DNA of 64,000 nt from contig CM056744.1 in assembly GCA_029851415.1 (NCBI GenBank), forward strand, positions 56,011,797 to 56,075,796, in the 5' to 3' direction. Positions 46,349 to 54,900 of the stretch are shown piece after piece. Origin of the DNA: Eretmocerus hayati. Lineage: Eukaryota; Arthropoda; Insecta; Hymenoptera; Aphelinidae. Positions within the stretch are counted from its first letter, which is position 1; each line of letters opens with the position of its first letter. The notes beneath the pieces were generated by a model. The model was given only the letters and a program-made list of their open reading frames with translations, searched no databases and was not told where the DNA came from. Position numbers and translations under genes: made by a program.

Positions 46349-48308
46349 ATGGACCCATACACGTGCTTGGCTGGTGTTTTGCCCTTGACAGGAGTACCTG
46401 ATCAGTCTTCAGTTTTGACCCCTGCTGGCTGGATCTATCGATCTCCGGTTGGGAATTGCTTCTTTGCACCGCATGTGATGCACCCTTTTCCTCCTTCTTC
46501 TCAATGGTTGTGGTGCCCACCAGTGCCTTATGGTTCTCCGGACGCCTTCCAAGGGCATCGGCCTGGTAGTGTAATGGTTTGTCCACCTATGACTGTTTCA
46601 CCTGCTGGCCATGAAGTGCGTGCTCCGGCACCTATACGTCGCCAGCGTCGAGTAAGTAGTATAGATTCGCCAGTAGTCATACCTTCGCATCGATAAATAT
46701 ATATATGTGTTTCTCGTTCTTGTCGATTCTGGTCGTACTGACTACCGTCCGCCCTTCGATCGATTGTGTTGAGAATATCACCGTTACTCTTGCAAGCTCA
46801 CTTTCGCTTTCGAGGGATTAACTTTTTTTTTGGAATATTTCATGATTTGTTCGCGGTATAAGGGATTGTGGATTCTGCAGCTGACGGCTGTCCGCCCGCG
46901 TCTGTCGTCTGAGAATAAAGTACCGGATGTCTTGATTGAATCCCATGCTTCACTTGCCTCTTGTGTGGTCGCAAGGGTCTCTATAGTTGCTCATTACGCC
47001 CCACGTGCGTCTTTTCATGTTGTGCTCAACGCGGTGTTGGTGGTGGTCGCGATTATTTTTTTTATTACTGTGTCAAATTTACTCGTAATGATACTTCATA
47101 ATTTCATCTTTCCATCCTTCCAGAATCGTCGACGCCGTGGCTGTGCCACGCGTTCTAGTGCAGCTCCAGCCCCGCATTCGCGTACTTCGGCTGAGCCACC
47201 GACGCTCGAGAGGGTTGTGCCCGTGGATCGCCCAACTGATGTGCCCGTGGGTCGTCCAACTGATGTGCCCGTGGGTCGTCCAACTGATGGGCCCTCTCCA
47301 GGTGTCGCCCCTGCTCATGATGATACTGAGGCTTCGACTTCCGTCATTCAGTCTTCTGTGGCAGCTTCGGCCCGTCCAGAGCCCTTGCTGTCCGTTTCTA
47401 CACCCCCTGTTACCTCTTCCTTACAGCAATATGTGCAACGTCATTTCGATTGTCCCTTGGGTTGCTGCGTCACGCCTGCTGCCAATCTCTCGTCGTCCAG
47501 TAGTGTTACCGGTGCATCTGATTCTGATGACACGCTGCTTGCTAACAACGCATTTGGCTTGAGAGTTTCCCGGACTACGTTCTCACGAATGATGAATTCT
47601 ATAGACTCTCGTATCATCAATGAGGCATCAGATGAGCCGTCTAGCTTGTCTCGGCGAGTCGAGCAGCCTGGCTCTTCTTCTACCGATGTTGCCGTGGTAT
47701 TGGGGGCTGATTCTACTCAGGACCGCCCAGTACTTGTTGAGCGACGATCTGCTTTTCACCGATATTCTCGCCCGGCTTCTCGGAGTTCAGCCTCTTCTGT
47801 AGAAATTCTACTTGGGCCTATACATGCGGATAGTAGTCCTGCCTCGCCTACTCCTGTCCCACAGGTTACCAACCCAACCACATCACTCCCTTTGAATAGA
47901 GAAATTTGGGACATTCGGTCTGGCGGTTCTTACATTACTTTGCCACAGCGCTTCGTAGTCAGTTGTGTTGAAGCTATTCGCTCTATTTATGCTTGTTTTG
48001 TGTGCGATGATTTGATATATCCTCACTATTTCCAGTGTGATTTTGGTCATTCGATCTGTGGCAGGTGTGCATCCCGCGTTAATCGATGTCCAGAATGTCG
48101 TTGTGCTCACTTGTCTTGGCGAAATATCACTTTAGAGAGGCAGACTGCATCTCTTTATTTTCCTTGTCGCCATTTCTTGCGTGGTTGTCGCGAATTTCCC
48201 TCTGCCGCTGCTTGGATGGCTCATTGTGATAGTTGTGTTTTCCGAGAGCCTCCCATGTCACCTTCTCGACGCGAAGCGATTGATCAGCTGGCTCGCTTAG
48301 GTTTATAA
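46349..48308 (+). CDS. SIAH-like RING protein 1 (cargo)
   Basis: Exons 46349-46651 and 47124-48308 join in phase 0 across a 472-bp GT-AG intron to give 495 residues. The N-terminal exon is Pro/Met-rich. A disordered Ser/Pro/Thr-rich middle contains a perfect-looking small repeat, VPVGRPTD, three times near residue 140. The C-terminus has a RING with CFVCDD, FGHSICGRC and CPECR, followed by the first SIAH-type zinc-finger element (FPCRHFLRGC...HCDSC). Members of the Seven-in-absentia family are E3 ubiquitin ligases with a TRAF-like substrate-binding domain after the fingers; here the protein ends about 20 residues later, so that domain is missing. An AATAAA lies at 48374-48379. A ligase or dominant-negative role is inferred. 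Confidence 0.8.
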
Positions 48309-48432
48309 TTACTATCAATACGTGTTCATTACATGATTCTATTTGTCATACTATGTATCATTGGTACTCTAAAAATAAATATTTGATCTTATTTTATTCT
48401 CTGTGTTCTGATTTTTCCTTATGAGAATGGAC

Positions 48433-48469
<37 letters not shown>

Positions 48470-48611
48470 AATTTATCCCCCTAGGGTAACTGATTACTCT
48501 CGATTGGATAATGACTTTGGTGCTTTTGTCTTATGTCAAAGATTTCTCTCGTTGTTTTGATATAATGATGGAGAAAAATTAAAGAATCTCAAATTCATTA
48601 TTTGTCAAAGT

Positions 48612-48627
48612 CGTCCGTTGGTAGCCT
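48612..48627. repeat. Internal copy 1 of LTR-junction motif
   Basis: CGTCCGTTGGTAGCCT followed by a GCCTG/CAGGC hairpin. Same 16-mer at 48790; near-identical one (one extra T) touching the 3' LTR at 24597. Confidence 0.7.
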
Positions 48628-48789
48628 GAAAATAACAGGCCTCTTTCCGATTTTGAACACATGACTGAAGGTCTTTTCGTCTCGTATTCTCTTTTCGCTA
48701 GAGTTGCCTGCTTTTTGTACATAAATCCTGATGAGAAAGTTTCGGGTTCTGCTATATGAAGACATGCATTCAACTTTTGGAATTGGCGT

Positions 48790-48805
48790 CGTCCGTTGGT
48801 AGCCT
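48790..48805. repeat. Internal copy 2 of LTR-junction motif
   Basis: CGTCCGTTGGTAGCCT followed by a GCCT/AGGC hairpin, 178 bases from the first internal copy. Confidence 0.7.
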
Positions 48806-49437
48806 ACGAAAGGCATAGACGTACGAATAATATGTCTTATTCTAGATATCAGAGAGTCTCGTTGTTCTGGCATATTGCGCATTACTTTTCTCACGCATTC
48901 ATCCTAAGATCTTTTAAGAGACCTCTATTCCGTGATGCGTCTGTCCGTGATGGCGTCGACTTGAATTTCGCCCACGCGACACGCTCTTTCCATAATTCGA
49001 GGTACATGATTCCAGCGCAGTTTCGTCTTTCGTTCCCAAGCTTCTTATCTTGCTGATGCGCGTTGAGTCCTGTTCAGAACTCAGTGCAGAAATTATGGCG
49101 TCTTCTCTTGTTCTTTGTGACGTTGCTGACTTAGCTTGATGTACCCCTTGCGTTGGTCACTTTCTATGATTGGCCAGTTTTCTTTGACCAATCCTCGACT
49201 CTGGACTCCTTCATATCCCGCCTCTGTTCTCGCTTTTGAGGGGAAATGAGTTGATTTATACGCGTGTCCCGTCCTCATACGCATCATTAGTTTTCCGTTC
49301 TGCTCAGTGCACTCATACTGCCAACCCCGTACCTTGCTCACTCTCTGACCGGTGAGTATTCTTGATCTCTCCCACTTCTTATTTTGGGTCGACTCTTCTT
49401 ATGTAATCTCATGGACTTGTGCTTCTCAATTCAGATC

Positions 49438-51519
49438 ATGTCTCAATCACCCAATCGAGGTTCACCAACTCGGCGACTTCCATCTAATCGTCGCCGAAGT
49501 ACTCCTGATGCATCGTCGTTCGAGTACCGGGCCGCTTCCCATCGTCGCCCGCACGAGATGTATCCTGGTGGCTCACGGCCGGGTCGCCGATCTTTTTCCC
49601 GTGGGATTCCTCGATCTCCCAGGGCTGTGGGCCGACATCGTGTGAATTCTGCTGCCATGGATCATCCGCGCTTTGACCGCTCTGGCGCGGCTCGAGCCGT
49701 TTCCCGTTCTGGCACTGCTATGCGAGGTGGGCTCGCTCGGCGTGTTTTCCTGCCATGTAAGAATCATGTGCGATGCCGTTGTCGACCCTATCATTTGGGT
49801 GCCACGTTGGGGTCTCGACGATCACCCAGCTCCAGCTACCGCTCTGAACAGGTGAGTTCTTTGATATAAATAATTTCGTCTGACTTTCGTATTGCTTGTG
49901 TGCGTCTCGTTTCAGCGCTGGCGTCACTTCAGAGATCGTCGTGCGTTGGTTTCTCGTACTCCTGATCCTCCTATTATCCTTCATAATCTTCCAACATCGG
50001 AGCCTAACGAGGGTTCTAGTTTGTCTCCAGTGTCTGTTAACTTGGATCCAATTGATGAATCTCTTTTATTCCCGATGGACCTTCCTGATCCGATCATTGA
50101 TTTTGACGTTGAAAATTTGCTATCGCTTTTCGATCCTCTTCTATCAACTTATTCTAATTTGATTGGCGACGGCTCACTGCTCACCCCTTCTGAACCTATT
50201 TTTCTGCCCCTCGCTCCTCCTTCAGATACACTGATCTCGGCTGCTGATTCCACTTCTCGACTTGATGACTCCGTAATTCCTGATCTACCTTTATCTCCTC
50301 TTCTTCCCGCGTCTGACGAGTTTCCTACGGAATTGCCATTTGATGAGCTATGGTGGGTGCCTGGATTCCCATTTGTATTAATTGTTGAGCTTGTTTGTAT
50401 AATTCTTTTCTTCTCTTCTCTTCTCTGCAGATTCAACGTTTTTGGACCACCGAGCCAGCTCGTGCTCCTCGCCTCTTCGCAATCCCGGCTCTTGTGGATC
50501 CTTCGACGCGCAGTGATAACGACATGCGCCGGACTGTGCATTCCCTTTCATCAGTCCACCGACTTCGAGATGTGATCGTGACCATAATGAATCTCACTGG
50601 TGCGCAAGTCGCTGCGGCTTTCCAATCCAATCATTTCCTTCGCCACGCATCGGGACCCAATGCTGGATCAGGGAGTCTGGCCCCTTTGTGCCCTGCTTTA
50701 TCGGGACTTGATGTGCTCGTGAGCGTCATCGATAGCTTGCTGGTGATTGAAAACGCCAAGGTTGAGGATGTTTTAGAATGGATCGAGGGCGAGCTACCCG
50801 ACTTGCGTGAACGCAGAAATCTTAAGCTCGGCCAATTTTATGCAGATAGAAAATTCCTCCAGCGTCAGGCTAGACTGGCTGAACAACGTGCCATGCGTGC
50901 TCGTACACCGAGGTCAGCATCTCCCGATTATCATTTGCGAGAGCTTTTCGGCGAGGATGTGGAGCCGCAATCTAATGACGTATGCGGTATATATGATACA
51001 TCAGTACCGGTGAGTGACGCTGTTGCTGATCTTTCTATTCCAACATCTCCTGATGAAGTTGCTAATATTGACCAGCGTGGTCTTCTACCGATTGTGAAGC
51101 GTTTGACTATACATCGTGACACTGGTGACCGGAATGGGGTTTTCCTCCATCAAGGAATCTCTGCTCGTGATGCAATCAATGAAATATTCACTTGCAAAAT
51201 TTGCTATGATCTCATTCATTCTGATTATTATCCGTGCATTAATGGTCATCCCTTGTGCAAGAAGTGTCGGGAGTCGCAACGCGGTTCCAGATGCCCGTTT
51301 TGCAGGGGTGAATTCTTACGTCACGAGAACATATTTCTTCGAGAGTTGGCTGCTAAGGTATCTTTTGCTTGTCGCAATGATTGGCTGGGTTGCCTGGAGT
51401 TTCCCTTGGCTTCTGATTGGCCCAAGCATGTCAAAGAGTGTCGTTTCCAACCTAAGCCAATATCGCGCCGCGATCGTGCTATGATTGATGCTCGCGCCGA
51501 ATCTTTTCTATGGTTCTAA
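49438..51519 (+). CDS. SIAH-like RING protein 2 (cargo)
   Basis: Exons 49438-49851, 49916-50356 and 50431-51519, joined in phase 0, give 647 residues. The first intron (64 bp) has strong sites; the second (74 bp) has a weak donor, so its left edge could be a few codons off. The N-terminus is Arg/Ser/Pro-rich (residues 1-130), the second exon acidic and Leu/Pro-rich. The C-terminus has a RING with CKICYD, NGHPLCKKC and CPFCR, then a SIAH-type FACRNDWLGC...HVKEC. As in RING protein 1 the TRAF-like domain is missing and a short ERxA-type tail ends the protein. The two genes share the RING exon and 5'UTR intron layout but almost nothing in the N-terminal half. An AATAAA lies at 51615-51620. Nuclear or cytoplasmic E3 activity is inferred. 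Confidence 0.78.
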
Positions 51520-51955
51520 CTCGCTTTGTAGTGCTGAGCGGTTCTGTATTATTGCGTATCTCATATTATTCATTCTCTATGTAGTAATACGCATTATGTA
51601 TTGAATATATGGCCAATAAATGGATCAAATTTCTTCGTACTCTCTTATTTCTTGTCGCCTCTCCTCTCTAGATTTTGGTTAATTTTCCAGTTGTTGATGC
51701 TGATTTCGATAGTTGATTAGAATAGTTCTGTTCCGTTCCAATCTGATATACGCCCGACTCTTCAATTTACATTCTGAGCTCTCCCTTTTCATTCATGATA
51801 CATTTATATGTATATATATATTTTTCATTGACATTTACATTTACTTATTGCTTATTTCTATATCTATTCAATCGTTCCAGTTTTATTTCTAGTTCTCCAC
51901 TATTCGTTAAAATTAGATTAAATGCTATCCTGAGGGGAGAAAAAGAAATTCTGAT
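51520..51955. other. Convergent 3' ends of RING gene 2 and pol
   Basis: AT-rich with a TATA-type dinucleotide run near 51808-51826. AATAAA on the plus strand at 51615-51620 serves the RING gene. The pol frame stops at 51956 on the opposite strand. Confidence 0.5.
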
Positions 51956-54900
51956 TCAATGCTCCTCTTGACCTCGATTGAGGCTATCATCTTCACTTGA
52001 GTGACAGTTTTTAAGCTTGTCAATGTGCACAACCCGTGTTTTATCGCCTTTCTGAATACGCGCATTATTGCTCTCGTAATCAACTTCCAGTATTTCACAT
52101 GGTCCTACGTAATGTTTATCCCCTTTACCATGTCGAGGTTCTTTGAGCAAGTAAACAGTTTCCCCTTCTCTAAAAAATTTAGGGTTGATTTTTTGGTCCT
52201 TGTAAAATTTGGATTTGAATTTACTTCTGAGCTGGCTCATAGCTGAAAGTGTCCTGAGTTCCGTGAACGCTTTTGTCATGTCCGCGAGGTATTCATCGTA
52301 AGTTATCAGCTGATCACGAGGTGGGAACGATGACGGCATTCTTGCTCTTCGACCAAAGACGAGTTCGTGTGGAGAATATCCCGAATTTTCGCGTGTCATT
52401 GTATTCAGCGAGTGCTGTGCCTGTGGTAGAAGTTCGTCCCACTCCGTATGTTCATTCAGATACATAGCTAGATACTCATTCAAGGTATGATGCATACGTT
52501 CGATCGATCCGTTGGATTGCGGGTGATAGCTAGAGCAAAGAAGCCTATTAATTCGGAAAATTCGTGCAAATTCCTCAAATACCTTCCCCATGAAGTGTGA
52601 TCCCTGGTCTGTGAGAATTGATACCGGTAATCCATAATAACAGATGAAGTGTTCCATCAGAACCTTTGCGACCGTGACTGCCGTAGCTTCTGTCGTGGGT
52701 GTTAGCACACAAAATTTACTAAAGCAGTCCTGTATTGTAAGGATGTAAATATTTCCACGTTTCGTCGGATTTTTCGGACCCACGAAATCCATTGATATCT
52801 TCTCGAATGGTATCATGGGTGTATCAGTTATAACCATTGGCATTTTTGTCTTGACCCGTACTAACTTATCCGTTTGGCATGTCGCGCAACCTCTCACGAA
52901 TATTCTCACGTCTGCCTGCATATTTGGCCAGTAGAATTCGCTCGCTAATCGATCGTATGTTTTTGTGATGCCCTTGTGACCCCCGATCGAAGACTCATGA
53001 TATTCCTTAATAATTCGATACCGCTCTTGTTCAGGTGGGACCGGTAGGTTATTCTTGTACAATACTATAGATATCGTTAGTTTTCTGAATATTCGATTGC
53101 ATTGCTCTATGAAGTATCCCCATTTGTTCTTATTCAGCATTGCCAAATCTCTGATAATTCCTATTGATTTTATCCCTTTACTGATTACGAGTTCCCGTAA
53201 AAGTTTCAAAACTGTCGTAATGTCTGGTTTCAAGGCTTCCGAATAAGTTGTGTTTTTAATGACTAAACCAAATAATTTCACCTGTCTATACTCTGATACA
53301 ATTATTTCGCCGACCGACCGCCCTTGACTTAGCAGCTCGTCTTGCCCGAGATATCTTCTTTCTATCAGTGAATTCAGTACTTCCGATTCTGTACACATGT
53401 TCGCTGGTATGGTGTACACAAGATTATCTATGTGTGAAAATGGGTGATCGTTTACCAATTTAACACCCGTAAAGACGTCTATTTCCTCTTCGTTTACCAC
53501 CCAGGATGGTATTTCTTGTGGTCCCCGCGCTTCCGCTGTCAGGTAGCGTGTCATTGCATTATCCCTCTTATTCAATCTATTTTCCCGTATCGTCTCTTGT
53601 TCGTCTATGATTTGCCCGTCTCCGGGTGGTCCATCGTCTGATGGTTGTAAGACCTCATTTTCTTTAAGTATAGGTTCATCAACCTCCATGTCCACGGCAA
53701 AGAATTCCGCTGGTAGAGATTCGTCTGCAATTCCAGCGTGCTTACGGATACCCATATTGATCAATGGTGTATAGTGTTTACCTCTCAAATGGACATGAAT
53801 AAACTCATTCTGGTCGTGTGCCCTGAAATGGGCGTATCGAAACCTGTCATCACATTGAAGATGCACACAGATATTTACATTGAACTCTCGTGAGAATATG
53901 AATACGGTATCTCCATCTCCATATGCCGTCTGTGACGTTAATATTGCTACTGCTGCTGCAGGGTCTCCACAAAATGGAAGATGTCTACTGTTTAGTAAAA
54001 CCTGACGAAGTTGGAGAGCTGACATTTCCCAACCAAAAATCTTAATAAGTGTGTAGAACAGACAGTTTCCTGGTGGTTTCGAATTGATTTTCGTGTCATG
54101 AAAGAACGCATAACTTGGCTGCGCGCACTCGTCATGTTCCTCGTAGTTTTGGAACCTGACAATCGAAGAATTTGTTTGATCCTCTGACTTCGAGAACGTT
54201 CCAGTGTAGTCCCAAGATAAGTCTTGGACTTGTGGGTCTTTGACTTTGGAATCGGTCATAGATGTTTCTGGTGTGGCTGGGGGCCTTGGTGTGTGTTCCA
54301 AATCCGAGACGCGTGATTCCGGAAGGGGTGTAAGATTATCTGCCATATGCCTCTCATGAATATTGTTAGGCTCCACAGGTGTCATCTTTGCATGTTCTGG
54401 CTCAGGATTCTCTTCATTCGCGCTTACCGCTGCTGTTTCCGACAAGGGTTGCATCTGTTCATCAGTTCGGTTATGCATCGGACTTTCATGGGATGGATCG
54501 TTTTCAAACTGATCTTTCATTGTTATATCTCCTTGAAAATCTTCTAGTTGAGTAAGATTGACAACTGGTTGATATTCCGGTAATTCGAATTGGTTTCGGA
54601 TATCCTTGTAGGGGGCTTTGGTTCCTTCTGCTTCAGGTTGCGTTGTGGGTAATGGGATAGTTCCTATCTCTGATCTTCTCATGTCGTTTATATTCACTCT
54701 TGAAGTGCTGCTTCTCGCTTGAGAGTTTGTCCAAACAAGTATCTGTACTCCGGTGTTCCTCCGATCTTCAAATCGCTCAACTTTCCACGTGAGATGTCGA
54801 TCTCTGCTTGTCTCCTCATCGTGTTCGGACCGTGTTTCTACCCTTTGGTTTTCGTTGGTCGAGTTTTCACAATCGGAATTCTGTTCAGGGAGATTGACAT

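Larger units (their letters stand above)
48309..49437. other. Spacer between RING genes
   Basis: Contains a 31-base T-tract (48438-48468) and a leader exon of RING gene 2 ending at 49351 before GTGAGT, followed by an 83-bp intron (49352-49434). A minus-strand frame (48894-48598) overlaps two motif repeats and starts with GTG; I do not call it a gene. Confidence 0.4.

Noticed and set aside
48598..48894. 98-residue minus-strand frame
   Set aside because: It starts with GTG and its apparent internal repetition is explained by the duplicated DNA motif at 48612 and 48790.
27083..51955. Cargo as a later nested DNA transposon between pol and env
   Set aside because: I found no terminal inverted repeats or target duplication at either edge, and no transposase. 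It is not fully excluded without other copies.
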